A stretch of DNA of 64,000 bases from assembly GCF_000514775.1 (NCBI RefSeq), contig NZ_AZWO01000013.1, positions 62,200 through 126,199 on the forward strand. The letters run 5' to 3'. The position numbers and the translations under genes were made by a program. The notes under the pieces are model-generated. The model was not told the origin of the DNA, made no database searches, and saw nothing but the letters and a program-made list of their open reading frames with translations. This DNA is from Salinispora pacifica CNR114. GTDB lineage: Bacteria > Actinomycetota > Actinomycetes > Mycobacteriales > Micromonosporaceae. This document shows positions 26,717-34,344 of this stretch, one piece after another; within the stretch, counting starts at the first letter, position 1, and every line of letters begins with the position of its first letter.

Positions 26717-27027
26717 CAGGAGTTCCCCCGGCCACCCCGGAGATCCCGCAGACCCGTCCGGACGTCAAGCAGGTAGATCAACCCAGCGGCGATGCCGATC
26801 AGGCCAAAGATGGTGAGCCGGCCGGAGGTGAGCAGGGTGAGCACCAGACAGACGGCGAGGATCGCCACCCAGGCGCCCTTCGGGAGGGTGCCGACCGCGG
26901 CGAACGCGTCGGACCGCTGGGTGATGACGTGTACCAGGGCGACTCCCTGCACGATGAGTGCGAAGACGAGCAGGATCAGCTCAATAACGTAGCGAACCTC
27001 AAAAGCGAACGGCGCGGCGATGGCCAT
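26713..27027 (-). CDS. DUF2516 family membrane protein (Rv0476-like)
   Basis: A 104-residue protein with two to three transmembrane helices: VIELILLVFALIVQGVALVHVI, GAWVAILAVCLVLTLLTSG and LTIFGLIGIAAGLIYLLDVR. It fits the actinobacterial DUF2516 family and the small membrane protein next to hbhA in M. tuberculosis. Function unknown. I prefer the ATG at 27027 over 27039, because TATGCT (27040-27035) lies 7 nt before it. It is coupled to the downstream hydrolase gene and separated from the HbhA-like gene by a strong hairpin. Confidence 0.86.
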   Translation of the reverse strand: MAIAAPFAFEVRYVIELILLVFALIVQGVALVHVITQRSDAFAAVGTLPKGAWVAILAVCLVLTLLTSGRLTIFGLIGIAAGLIYLLDVRTGLRDLRGGRGNSW

Positions 27028-27042
27028 GCCGGCAAGCATATG

Positions 27043-27088
27043 CCGAAGACCCCGGAGGCGTCCGTCAGGCCGCTTCCGGGGTCTTCGG
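27043..27088. terminator. Hairpin terminator after the HbhA-like gene
   Basis: CCGAAGACCCCGGAGGCG (27043-27060) and CGCTTCCGGGGTCTTCGG (27071-27088) pair over 18 bp with one mismatch around a 10-nt loop. It separates the XRE/HbhA transcript from the DUF2516 promoter, whose -10 is a few bases beyond the stem. Confidence 0.75.
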
Positions 27089-27118
27089 CGTCACCGGGCA
27101 TTCGCCCGTCGCCGCAGG

Positions 27119-27697
27119 TCAGTCGTGAGCCGGCGGGGTCTGCTTCGTCGCGCGCGGTGACTTCGTCGCCGAAGAGGCCGACTTGCCGGCCGCCTTGGTG
27201 GCACGCTTCGTGACGGCCGCCGGCTTGTCCTCGGCGGCCTCGGCGAGCTGCGCCGGGGTGGGCGCCGGGGCCTGCTCGGTCGTCTCGATGTCGGTGTTCA
27301 CCGTGTCGGCGGCCTCGAGCACGCCAGCACCGACGACCCGCTCCCCGCGGCCGACGAGCGCGCCGTATGTGGTGACCGCCCGCTCCTGCGCAGCCTGAGC
27401 GCTGGCCACCACGACGGCGGCGTTGCGGGTGGCGGTCTCCCGAAGCCGGCTGAGGTCCAGGTCGCTGGCGGCCCGCCGGCGCAGGTTCTCAGCGGTAGCG
27501 GTCGCCGTACGCAACGTCTCGGTGGCCTTCTGACGCAGCTCGGCCCCGTCTACCGTGCTGAGGTCGGCAGCGACCCGGTTGCGCAGCTCACTCACCGCGG
27601 CGGGGAGCTTTCGCAGCTGCTGGTACGCCAGATCGCCGGCACCGGCGGCGGCGTAGAGGGGGGCGGGGATACGACTGGTTTTAGGCTGACTGGTCAT
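27119..27697 (-). CDS. Heparin-binding hemagglutinin-like (HbhA-like) protein
   Basis: A 192-residue protein. It has a long alpha-helical, coiled-coil-rich body (ELRNRVAADLSTVDGAELRQK, TATAENLRRRAASDLDLSRLRETATRNAAVVV) and a Lys/Ala/Ser-rich C-terminus (AAVTKRATKAAGKSASSATK). This layout matches mycobacterial HbhA, in which the Lys-rich tail binds heparan sulfate and the helix binds lipid or membrane. In a non-pathogen a structural or envelope role is more likely. The start is the ATG at 27697 or the adjacent ATG at 27700; both overlap the stop of the 36-residue ORF, and AGGAG precedes them. Confidence 0.84.
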   Translation of the reverse strand: MTSQPKTSRIPAPLYAAAGAGDLAYQQLRKLPAAVSELRNRVAADLSTVDGAELRQKATETLRTATATAENLRRRAASDLDLSRLRETATRNAAVVVASAQAAQERAVTTYGALVGRGERVVGAGVLEAADTVNTDIETTEQAPAPTPAQLAEAAEDKPAAVTKRATKAAGKSASSATKSPRATKQTPPAHD

Positions 27698-27807
27698 CAT
27701 TTCTCCTCTTCGACCGCGTCGGCGGCTTCGGGGTCGCCCTTCGGGGCGGACTGCTGCACTGGCGTCGGGACAGGAATGGAGTCGGGGTCGATGCCGGTGC
27801 GACTCAC
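27697..27807 (-). CDS. 36-residue acidic ORF linking the XRE and HbhA genes
   Basis: A short frame not seen by length-limited gene callers. The GTG at 27807-27805 overlaps the XRE stop as GTGA, and its TGA at 27699-27697 overlaps the HbhA ATG codons (ATGATG). The product of 36 residues begins MSRTGIDPDSIPVP and ends EAADAVEEEK; it is Pro-rich then acidic, with no transmembrane segment. The AGGAG that serves HbhA is inside its last codons. The exact stop/start overlaps at both ends argue for a translated, coupled gene. I do not recognise a family. Confidence 0.55.
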   Translation of the reverse strand: MSRTGIDPDSIPVPTPVQQSAPKGDPEAADAVEEEK

Positions 27808-28373
27808 GCACCGCCGGTCGGCGTACCCCCGGTGGTCGTTGGGCCGGTGACCGCGATGTTGGCCAGGTCGGCGGAGGCCCCAGACGGCCGGGCCGGGCTC
27901 GACTCCGGTTCGGTGGTGGGCGGGCTGGCGACCGATTCGGTGGTGACCGGGCCGGTCGCGGACTCGGTGGTGACCGGGCCGGTCGCGGACTCTGCCGACG
28001 CCGCGTCGGCGGCGGCGGTCGCCTCCACGAGCCGCGCGTTCTCGCGACGGAACGTCTCGTAGATCTGGGTGAGCGACTGCTTCTGCGCCATGGTCAGGTC
28101 GGGGTCCACGGCTATCGCGGCGAGAACGCCCTGCCCCTCCCGGTCATCCAGCAACCCGGCCCGCAGGTACATCGCCGGAGTGGAGACCCGCAGCGCACTG
28201 GCGAGCTGCTGCAACACCTCCGCGCTGGGCTTGCGCAACCCGCGCTCGATCTGACTCAGGTACGGGTTGCTGACTCCCGCCTGCTCGGACAGTTGCCGGA
28301 GGGAGATCTTCGCACTCCGGCGCAGGTCACGAATGAACCCGCCGATGTTGGGAAGGTCTTTACCACTGGCCAT
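27804..28373 (-). CDS. XRE family transcriptional regulator (Rv0474-like)
   Basis: A 189-residue regulator. Residues 10-65 form the HTH (IRDLRRSAKISLRQLSEQAGVSNPYLSQIERGLRKPS), followed by VLQQLASALRVSTPAMYLRAGLLD, typical of XRE regulators. A helical segment with TMAQKQSLTQIYETFRRENARLVEA follows, then a low-complexity Thr/Ser/Pro tail that contains two ESATGPVTT repeats. TAGCGT lies 6 nt before the ATG and there is no ribosome binding site, so the mRNA is probably leaderless. An 11-bp inverted repeat overlaps the promoter. Order XRE, HbhA, DUF2516 is shared with Rv0474-Rv0476. Confidence 0.9.
   Translation of the reverse strand: MASGKDLPNIGGFIRDLRRSAKISLRQLSEQAGVSNPYLSQIERGLRKPSAEVLQQLASALRVSTPAMYLRAGLLDDREGQGVLAAIAVDPDLTMAQKQSLTQIYETFRRENARLVEATAAADAASAESATGPVTTESATGPVTTESVASPPTTEPESSPARPSGASADLANIAVTGPTTTGGTPTGGA
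27934..27987. repeat. 27-bp tandem repeat inside the XRE gene
   Basis: Units at 27934-27960 and 27961-27987 differ by one base and encode two copies of ESATGPVTT in the disordered tail of the regulator. A degenerate third unit precedes them at about 27907. A site likely to vary in length between strains. Confidence 0.75.
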
Positions 28374-28379
28374 AACTCA

Positions 28380-28434
28380 ACGCTAGCCCGCGGTGCTAAC
28401 TCCTGCAAGCAAAATGCTAGCCAGAGTTAGCACC
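28380..28434 (-). promoter_or_regulatory. Autoregulatory operator and leaderless promoter of the XRE gene
   Basis: On the coding strand, TTGCAG and TAGCGT (28385-28380) are 17 bp apart and the ATG begins 6 nt after the -10. The perfect inverted repeat GGTGCTAACTC (28392-28402) and GAGTTAGCACC (28424-28434) flanks the -35 region with its centres 32 bp apart, three helical turns. Two further GCTAGC elements lie at 28382-28387 and 28416-28421. The arrangement suggests a repressor bound on both sides of the -35, probably the XRE protein itself. Confidence 0.6.
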
Positions 28435-28473
28435 CGAGCGTGGCCGCAGCGCCCTGACCTCCGCCCCGGCGGA

Positions 28474-29433
28474 TCACCAGAGCGACCGGACGGCGCCTAC
28501 CGGCCGCCCCCCGCCGAGGAGCGGGACCTCAGCGAACTCCGCCAACGCCGGTGCGGTCACCCCGAGCCGGCGCAGCGCGGAGACCAGCACCGGCATCCGG
28601 GCCCGGCCGGCGCCATCGTCGATCTTCAACGCCACCGCACCGACGCCAGGGGCGGCCGCGGCGATGACCCCCTCCACCCCAATCTTGGCGAGCAGCCCCG
28701 GCACGGCCCGCATCACCCGGCTGTCGTCGGCCCGCGTACCGCCGACGATCTCCGGATACGCCCGGATCGAGTCCGCCACCGCCCGCTCCGGCGAGCCCGG
28801 CTCCGCCTGCACCAGCCGCAGGTATGCCAGGGCGAGGCCGGATAACGACACGGCCAGCACCGGCGCGCCACAGCCGTCGATCCCGACCGCCGCCGGCGGC
28901 TCGTCGGTGAACTCCTCAACCGCCGCGCGCAACCGCTCCTGCAACGGATGCTCGCTGCGCCAGTACCCCTCCTCGGGCCAGCCCGCCGCCTGGCAGGTCA
29001 GCAGCATTCCGGTGTGCTTTCCGGAGCAGTTCATCTGGATCCGGGTCGGGCCACCGCCGGCGCGAAGCACCGCCGCCCGCGCCGCGTCGTCCGCCGGCAG
29101 GTCGGGCGGGCAGTGCAACGCGGACTCGTCGAGCCCGGCCCGCGCCAACAACCCACCGACCCGAGCCCGGTGGAAGTCCTCCCCCTCGTGGCTGGCCGAG
29201 ACCAGGGCGAGGTCAGCGGAGTCGCCCAGCCGCAGGCCCGCCCGGATCATTCCCACCGTCTGCAACGGCTTGTTCGACGATCGGGGGAAGATCGGCGACG
29301 TCACATCCCCCACCCTCGCCACCGCCGCGCCCGTCGCGTCGAGCGCCACCACCGACCCGCGATGCACACCCTCAACGAAACCCGAACGGACCACCTCAGC
29401 GAGCGGCACGCCGCCCTCGTACGTCTTTCCCAC
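28474..29433 (-). CDS. L-asparaginase II family protein
   Basis: A 319-residue member of the thermolabile asparaginase / AnsA-II (Rhizobium etli) family, expected to hydrolyse L-asparagine to aspartate and ammonia. Segments: VVRSGFVEGVHRGSVVALD, SPIFPRSSNKPLQTVGM, LVSASHEGEDFH, QMNCSGKHTGMLLTC, GIDGCGAPVLAVSLSGLA and ALKIDDGAGRARM. The GTG at 29433 is chosen because the upstream extension to 29526 is unlike the family. It lies just downstream of the BKACE gene on the same strand. Confidence 0.87.
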   Translation of the reverse strand: MGKTYEGGVPLAEVVRSGFVEGVHRGSVVALDATGAAVARVGDVTSPIFPRSSNKPLQTVGMIRAGLRLGDSADLALVSASHEGEDFHRARVGGLLARAGLDESALHCPPDLPADDAARAAVLRAGGGPTRIQMNCSGKHTGMLLTCQAAGWPEEGYWRSEHPLQERLRAAVEEFTDEPPAAVGIDGCGAPVLAVSLSGLALAYLRLVQAEPGSPERAVADSIRAYPEIVGGTRADDSRVMRAVPGLLAKIGVEGVIAAAAPGVGAVALKIDDGAGRARMPVLVSALRRLGVTAPALAEFAEVPLLGGGRPVGAVRSLW

Positions 29434-29526
29434 GGGCTGGACGTTACCGCCCTTCGGGAACGTCCAGCCGATGGGTGACCAGGGAATCAGGAACGCGACG
29501 TCAGGGGGCGACCCCCAATACGCCAC

Positions 29527-30369
29527 TTACCGGCGAAGGGCGGGCACGCCGAGCAGTTCCCGGGCCTCGGCGGTGGTGAGCGGAGGGCGCTGAGCGAGCT
29601 GGGCAAAGCTGACCGCGCGGGCCACCAGCTGCATGTTGGACTCGACCGGCTGCCCCTTGGCATAGGTCACCGTGTCCTCCATGCCCACCCGGAGGTGTCC
29701 GCCTGCCGAGAGCGAGGCCAGCAGAACCGGGATCGTGCTCCGACCGACGCCGGTCGCCGAGAAGGTGGTGCCGGCTGGTAGGTCCCGCAGCATCTGCTCG
29801 GCGGCCACCAGGGCCGCGGGGGTGCCGGGCATTCCGCCGGGCACGCCCAGGACGAGGTCGACGTGCACATGCCCACCGGCCGGCAGGCCGTACTTGCCGA
29901 GCAGGCGTTGCAGGGCGGTGAGGTGCCCCAGGTCGAAGATCTCGTACTCCGGGACGATGCCCCGCTCCTGCATCCGGGTGTGCAACTCGACGATGAACTC
30001 CCACCGGTTGAGAAACACGTCGGTGCCGAAATTGACCGTGCCCATCGTGCAGGAGGCCATGTCCGGAGCGGCATCGAGCACGGCGAGCCGGTCGGCCTCC
30101 GGGTCGCTCACCGCGCCACCCGAGGAGAGCTGCACCACCAGGTCGGTGCTCTCCCGAAGCGCCGCGACAGTCTCGCGCAGCCGCCGCTGGTCGAGGGTCG
30201 GCTGCGCCGCACCGTCCCGGATATGGACGTGGACCACGGAGGCGCCCAGGGCCTCGCACTCCTTCGCGGTCAGCAGCAGCTCATCGAGGGTGACCGGCAG
30301 CGCCGGCACCTCGGCCTTGGCCGACTCGGCCCCGGTCGGGGCAACCGTGATCAACGTCCCTGTCGTCAT
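29527..30369 (-). CDS. 3-keto-5-aminohexanoate cleavage-type enzyme (BKACE, DUF849)
   Basis: A 280-residue zinc-dependent TIM-barrel enzyme that condenses a beta-keto acid with acetyl-CoA. The metal ligands are visible in VVHVHIRDG and GHVHVDLVLGVPGGMPG, with a catalytic Glu in RVGMEDTV. Which beta-keto acid is used cannot be told. TAGGAT (30381-30376) lies 6 nt before the ATG. The asparaginase gene follows on the same strand, so the two may form a small amino-acid catabolic operon. Confidence 0.88.
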   Translation of the reverse strand: MTTGTLITVAPTGAESAKAEVPALPVTLDELLLTAKECEALGASVVHVHIRDGAAQPTLDQRRLRETVAALRESTDLVVQLSSGGAVSDPEADRLAVLDAAPDMASCTMGTVNFGTDVFLNRWEFIVELHTRMQERGIVPEYEIFDLGHLTALQRLLGKYGLPAGGHVHVDLVLGVPGGMPGTPAALVAAEQMLRDLPAGTTFSATGVGRSTIPVLLASLSAGGHLRVGMEDTVTYAKGQPVESNMQLVARAVSFAQLAQRPPLTTAEARELLGVPALRR

Positions 30370-30394
30370 GCCCGGATCCTAGTCGCCCGATCGA

Positions 30395-30431
30395 CGGCCG
30401 GCCGGCCGGAAGTTTTCCGGCCGGCCGGCCG
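30395..30431. terminator. 17-bp perfect hairpin (GGCC-rich)
   Basis: CGGCCGGCCGGCCGGAA (30395-30411) and TTCCGGCCGGCCGGCCG (30415-30431) pair perfectly around the 3-nt loop GTT. It lies after the ygfZ gene and before the BKACE promoter on the same strand. No T-tract. Confidence 0.7.
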
Positions 30432-30480
30432 GTAGACCTGAACCCTTCCGCCGTCACCGACGTCCGACCGGGGCGCTTCC

Positions 30481-31590
30481 CTAGCTATCGATCATCGCGG
30501 CGGTCTCCCCGACCAGCAGTCGGGCGTCGTCGGGCACGTTGCGCTTGACCACCGCCAGGGCAACCTGGCCCAGCTCGTGGTGGTGTACGGCGGTGCCGAC
30601 AAAGCCGACCGTACGCCCATCCCGCGTCACCGGAGTGCCGGCCGACGGTGGCTGGTCCGTGGTCACCCCGTCCAGGTGCAGAAGAACCAGTCGACGCGGC
30701 GGCCGACCCATGTTGTGCACCCGGGCCACCGTCTCCTGCCCCCGGTAGCAGCCCTTCTCCAGGTGGACGGCCGGCCCGACCAGGCCCACCTCCGCCGGAA
30801 TGCTCCGGTGGTCCGTGTCCAGCCCGACCCGAGGGCGACGGGCGGCCACCCGCACCGCCTCGTACGCCCAGAGCCCGGCGACCGGCACGTCCGCACCGCG
30901 CAGCTCGGCCACCACCCGGCCCATCGCCTCCCGAGCCACCAGCAGGTCGACGCCGAGCGGGCCACGGCGGGCCCAGCCCCCGATCGGTAGCGCACGGACG
31001 TCGTAGCGCACCGTCGACCGGGGCGGCACCGAGCCGGCCCGGAACTTCGGGCCGGGCACCTCGAGCAGATCCGGCTCCGCCAGACCGGAGACCCCGAGCG
31101 TCGCCACGGCGTCCACCGCCGCTGGGCCGACCAGCGAGAGCAGGGCGTGCTCCGGCGTCACGTCGCGCGGCTCCACCTTGCTGAAGAAGCGCATCCGCTC
31201 CAGATACCCGAGCAGCCCACCGGTGTCGCCCGGCTCGGTGTCCAGCCAGGTCGTACCCCCCTCCTCGGCCACCATCGCGTGCTGCTCGACGTGCCCGTGC
31301 GGGGAGAGCACCAGCAACTCGGTGCCCTGCCCAGCGGGCAGGTCCGCCAGGTGCTGCGTGGTGAGCGTGTGCAGCCAGCCGAGGCGATCCTCGCCCGGCA
31401 CCGCGATCACCCCCCGGTGCGAACGGTCGACCAGGCCGACCGCCGTCTCCAGGGTGCGCTGCTCGCGCAGCGGATCCCCGTAGTGCGCCGCCACCGAGCG
31501 GACCCCCGCCGCGGCGTGCGCCGGCTCCGGTTGGTCCCGGCTGTCCTCGTCGATGCTCTCGACGGAGACCGCGCCCGCAATGTCGATCAT
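30481..31590 (-). CDS. ygfZ: Folate-binding protein YgfZ (GcvT-like)
   Basis: A 369-residue tetrahydrofolate-dependent protein of the YgfZ/IBA57 group, involved in maintenance of iron-sulfur enzymes. The GcvT-like domain includes VGLVDRSHRGVIAVPGEDRLGWLHTLTTQHL, and the diagnostic YgfZ signature KGCYRGQE is near the C-terminal third. The ATG overlaps the fur stop as ATGA, so the two are translationally coupled. A strong hairpin follows. Coupling to a Fur regulator fits a link to iron or oxidative stress (inference). Confidence 0.93.
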   Translation of the reverse strand: MIDIAGAVSVESIDEDSRDQPEPAHAAAGVRSVAAHYGDPLREQRTLETAVGLVDRSHRGVIAVPGEDRLGWLHTLTTQHLADLPAGQGTELLVLSPHGHVEQHAMVAEEGGTTWLDTEPGDTGGLLGYLERMRFFSKVEPRDVTPEHALLSLVGPAAVDAVATLGVSGLAEPDLLEVPGPKFRAGSVPPRSTVRYDVRALPIGGWARRGPLGVDLLVAREAMGRVVAELRGADVPVAGLWAYEAVRVAARRPRVGLDTDHRSIPAEVGLVGPAVHLEKGCYRGQETVARVHNMGRPPRRLVLLHLDGVTTDQPPSAGTPVTRDGRTVGFVGTAVHHHELGQVALAVVKRNVPDDARLLVGETAAMIDS

Positions 31591-32015
31591 TCCTGCTCCC
31601 CGTTCGCACAGCGACTACAGCGGCCGAAGAGGGAGACATGGCCGACGTCCACCCGGAACCCCCGCTGCTCGGCAAGCTGGTCGACCAACGGGCGCAGCAG
31701 GGCGGGATCGATCTCGTCGATCGCGCCGCACTCCCGGCAAACCAGGTGCACGTGCTGGTCCTCGCCGGCCGCGTGGAAGGTCGGCGAGCCGTGCGAGAGG
31801 TGGGTGTGCGTCACCAGGCCGAGCCGCTCCAGCAGCTCCAGCGTGCGGTAGATGGTAGTGATGTTGACCCCGGCGGCCACCTCCCGGACGGCCGTGTGGA
31901 CCTGCTCCGGGGTGGCGTGCCCCAGATCCAGCACCGCCTGGAGGACAAGCTGCCGCTGCGCCGTCAAGCGCAGCCCACGGGCCCGGAGGAGTTCCGCGAG
32001 GGAGGATTCGGACAC
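31587..32015 (-). CDS. Fur family metal-dependent regulator
   Basis: A 142-residue Fur/Zur-type repressor. The winged helix is LLRARGLRLTAQRQLVLQAVLDLGHATPEQVHTAVRE plus VNITTIYRTLELLERLGLV; the dimerisation domain has the HVHLVCREC zinc motif and a second pair, CSRC, at the C-terminus. Iron, zinc or peroxide specificity is not decided by these motifs. TATGCT (32027-32022) lies 6 nt before the GTG at 32015, so the mRNA is probably leaderless. Its stop overlaps the ygfZ start. Confidence 0.92.
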   Translation of the reverse strand: MSESSLAELLRARGLRLTAQRQLVLQAVLDLGHATPEQVHTAVREVAAGVNITTIYRTLELLERLGLVTHTHLSHGSPTFHAAGEDQHVHLVCRECGAIDEIDPALLRPLVDQLAEQRGFRVDVGHVSLFGRCSRCANGEQE

Positions 32016-32147
32016 GGTCCAAGCATAGTTCGCTCGGGCCGAACAGCACTCTCCCGTCCTACCGGCCCGTTCTGCCGGCGCCCGTGTCGGTGGTGCCGGG
32101 CCGGACCCCACCCGGCGCAGCCCGCCTGGGCCCTATGCTCGGCGGCC

Positions 32148-33014
32148 ATGACGACGGCGAGGATCGCGGTGCTCGGCCGGGGCCAGGTGCCGGCCACCGA
32201 GCCAGTGCTGCGCGGCGACGACCTGGGCGTCCTGCACGGCGACGGCCTCTTTGAAACGATGCACCTGCGGGCGGGCCGGCCCTGGCTGAGGGAGGCGCAC
32301 CTGGAACGGATGACCAGGGCGGCCCCGGTGATGGGGCTGACCCTGCCGCCGACCGATGCCCTGGTCGCGCTGCTTGAGGAGATCTGCCTCGACTGGCCCA
32401 CCGAGGTTGAGGGGGCGCTGCGGCTGGTCTGCACCCGCGGCGTGGCCGACGGCGAGGCCCCCACCGTGTACGCCACGCTGGCCCCGGTACCGCCATCGGC
32501 TCGGGCGGCCCGCCGGGACGGGATCACCGTGGCGACACTGCCGCTGGGCGTGCCAGCCCGCGGCCGCGCCGGCCTGGACTGGTTGCCCACCGGCAGCAAG
32601 ACCACGTCGTACGCGGTGCACAACGCCGCCCGCCGGTGGGCGTCCCGCAACGGCGTCGACGACGCGCTCTGGACCTCCACCGACGGGTACGTCCTGGAGG
32701 GGCCGACCGCCAACGTCCTCTGGTTCGCCGACGGGGCGCTGCGCACGGTACCCGCCGCGGCCGGCGTCCTGCCCGGCACCACCGCCGCCTGGCTGCTGGC
32801 CAATGCCGAACAGGTGGGGCTGGGCGCGCACGAGCAGCTGGCGACTCCGCCCGAGCTGCATGCCGCGGACGCGGTCTGGTTCAGCTCGTCGGTCCGGGGC
32901 CTGGTCGAGGTCCGCGTCCTGGACGGCATCGGCCGGCCCCGGTCGGCCTACACCCGGCGGTTACAGGCTCTACTCGGCTTCCCCGTCCCGCCCGACGACG
33001 ACCAACCGGAATGA
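32148..33014 (+). CDS. pabC: Aminodeoxychorismate lyase-like class IV aminotransferase
   Basis: A 288-residue fold-type IV PLP enzyme, probably 4-amino-4-deoxychorismate lyase making p-aminobenzoate for folate. Segments: DDLGVLHGDGLFETMHLRAGRPWLREAHLERM, the PLP Lys in LPTGSKTTSYAVHNAARRWA, EGPTANVLWFADG and VLPGTTAAWLL. A branched-chain or D-amino acid aminotransferase is possible from the same family. TATGCT (32134-32139) lies 8 nt before the ATG. Divergent from fur; converges on the nitrobindin gene. Confidence 0.87.
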   Translation: MTTARIAVLGRGQVPATEPVLRGDDLGVLHGDGLFETMHLRAGRPWLREAHLERMTRAAPVMGLTLPPTDALVALLEEICLDWPTEVEGALRLVCTRGVADGEAPTVYATLAPVPPSARAARRDGITVATLPLGVPARGRAGLDWLPTGSKTTSYAVHNAARRWASRNGVDDALWTSTDGYVLEGPTANVLWFADGALRTVPAAAGVLPGTTAAWLLANAEQVGLGAHEQLATPPELHAADAVWFSSSVRGLVEVRVLDGIGRPRSAYTRRLQALLGFPVPPDDDQPE

Positions 33015-33025
33015 CCTCCGCCACG

Positions 33026-33100
33026 GATCAGCCGGACTGATCTCCGCCGCCCACCCCGATCAGCCGGACTGACCTCAGCCGCCCACCCGGATCAGCCGGG
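33026..33100. repeat. 32-bp tandem repeats over the nitrobindin stop
   Basis: Units at 33026-33057 and 33058-33089 share GATCAGCCGGACTGA followed by CGCCGCCCACC; a partial third unit begins at 33090. The second unit encodes the end of the nitrobindin gene (stop 33077-33075), so the gene's 3' end is duplicated into the gap before pabC. GATCAG and CTGATC within unit 1 form a small hairpin. Confidence 0.7.
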
Positions 33101-33668
33101 CGGACAGGTGCGGGGTGAGGCCGTGGCCGACCGCGGCCATCTCCTGCGCGTAGAGCAGGGCACCCTCCACGATGCCGAAGAGCCGATGACCGGCGGTCAC
33201 CTCCTTCGCGGTGGGGGTGCGGACCACCGCGTCGGTGGCGAACTCAAGCTGGGTGCCGGTGCGCTTGCCGAGGTGCAGCTCCATCACGCCGGTGGGCGTA
33301 CTCATCAGCGCCTCCCACTCGTTGGTCGCCCGGCCGCTACCGTCGAGCACCGGCCGCCACCAACCCATCTCCCGCCCGGCCGGGCGGACTGGGCTGCTCT
33401 GCTCGTCCAGCAGCCACGCCCGCGACTCGTAGCAGAGGAACGGTCGGCCGTCGTGGCTGATCCGGATCTCCTGCGCGTAGTCGAAATCCTCGATGGTGGG
33501 ATAGCCGCCCCGGCCCCGACCCCGCCACACCCCGATGTACGGCAGCAGGCCGTCCAGAGCGGGATGCAGTTTGGGGCCGGTACGCAGGTCGTGGCTCTCC
33601 TCGTAGGGGTACGGGTCCACCGGAGGCGCGTTCAGCCACGGCGGCTGAAGCGGATTCTCGTCACTCAC
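33075..33668 (-). CDS. FABP/nitrobindin family protein
   Basis: A 197-residue beta-barrel protein of the heme-binding nitrobindin (peroxynitrite isomerase, Rv2717c-like) group. Family segments: LHPALDGLLPYIGVWRGRGRGGYPTI, FDYAQEIRISHDGRPFLCYESRAWLLD, REMGWWRPV and TGVMELHLGKRTGTQLEFATDAVVRT. The axial His expected near the C-terminus may be that in VGHGLTPHLSARLIRV. The GTG overlaps the stop of the 33-residue membrane ORF by one base (TAGTG), implying coupling. Confidence 0.87.
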   Translation of the reverse strand: MSDENPLQPPWLNAPPVDPYPYEESHDLRTGPKLHPALDGLLPYIGVWRGRGRGGYPTIEDFDYAQEIRISHDGRPFLCYESRAWLLDEQSSPVRPAGREMGWWRPVLDGSGRATNEWEALMSTPTGVMELHLGKRTGTQLEFATDAVVRTPTAKEVTAGHRLFGIVEGALLYAQEMAAVGHGLTPHLSARLIRVGG

Positions 33669-33769
33669 TACTGCCCTCTCGAAATGCGTACGGCAAGGTA
33701 GACCAAGCCGCCGGCGAGCCCACCCAGCGCGGCGACCAGCAAACTGACGAACCCTATCTCGGTGACCAT
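33668..33769 (-). CDS. 33-residue single-pass membrane protein
   Basis: A short ORF starting ATG at 33769, with AGGA about 9 nt upstream, and ending TAG at 33670-33668. The product begins MVTEIGFVSLLVAALGGLA and ends VRISRGQ: a short N-terminus, one Gly-rich hydrophobic helix of about 20 residues and a positively charged tail. The stop overlaps the nitrobindin GTG (TAGTG). It looks like a real small membrane protein co-translated with nitrobindin. I do not recognise a family. Confidence 0.6.
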   Translation of the reverse strand: MVTEIGFVSLLVAALGGLAGGLVYLAVRISRGQ

Positions 33770-33794
33770 CGGCGACTATCCTATGCTGGCGTTC

Positions 33795-34157
33795 GTGGGC
33801 CGAACCCTCGTCATCAAGGTCACCGCCGGAGCGGACTCCCCGGAGCGGTGCGCGCAGGCCTTCACGGTTGCGGCCACCGCAGCCGCTGCCGGAGTTGACG
33901 TCTCGCTCTGGCTGACCGGCGAGGCGACCTGGTTCGCGCTGCCCGGCCGGGCGCAGGAGTTCGAGCTGCCGCACTCGGCCCCGCTGGGCGAGCTACTGCA
34001 CGTGATCCTGGCGACGGGCCGGGTGACCGCCTGCACGCAGTGCGCGGCCCGCCGGGACATCGGAACCGGCGACGTGCTGCCAGGTGTCCGGATCGCCGGC
34101 TCGGCGGTCTTCGTCGAAGAGGTGATGGCCGAGGAGACCCGCGCGCTCGTCTACTAG
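33795..34157 (+). CDS. DsrE family protein
   Basis: A 120-residue DsrE/DsrF-like protein: LVIKVTAGADSPERCAQAFTVAATAAAAGVDVSLWLTGEATWF, PLGELLHVILATGRVTACTQCAARRDI and VRIAGSAVFVEEVM. Cysteines in CTQCAARR may carry sulfur, as in DsrE/TusD relatives. The exact role is unknown. TATGCT (33782-33787) lies 7 nt before the GTG at 33795, so it is probably leaderless. An earlier in-frame GTG at 33762 lies upstream of that -10 and is unlikely. Divergent from the nitrobindin pair. Confidence 0.84.
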   Translation: MGRTLVIKVTAGADSPERCAQAFTVAATAAAAGVDVSLWLTGEATWFALPGRAQEFELPHSAPLGELLHVILATGRVTACTQCAARRDIGTGDVLPGVRIAGSAVFVEEVMAEETRALVY

Positions 34158-34344
34158 CGCTCCACGACGCCGTCCTACCGCATCACGGTCATCCTTTGGC
34201 GCAGGCGATTACGGTTTCCCTCGACCTCGCAGAGTAGGACGTCCGGGTTTCGTCGGACGACGGCCGGGATCAGGAAGACAGTGGCCAGCACGAGGAACCG
34301 CGGCGAAAGCGGAGGTCTCGCCTACTGGGCCGCGGCGAGCCGGC

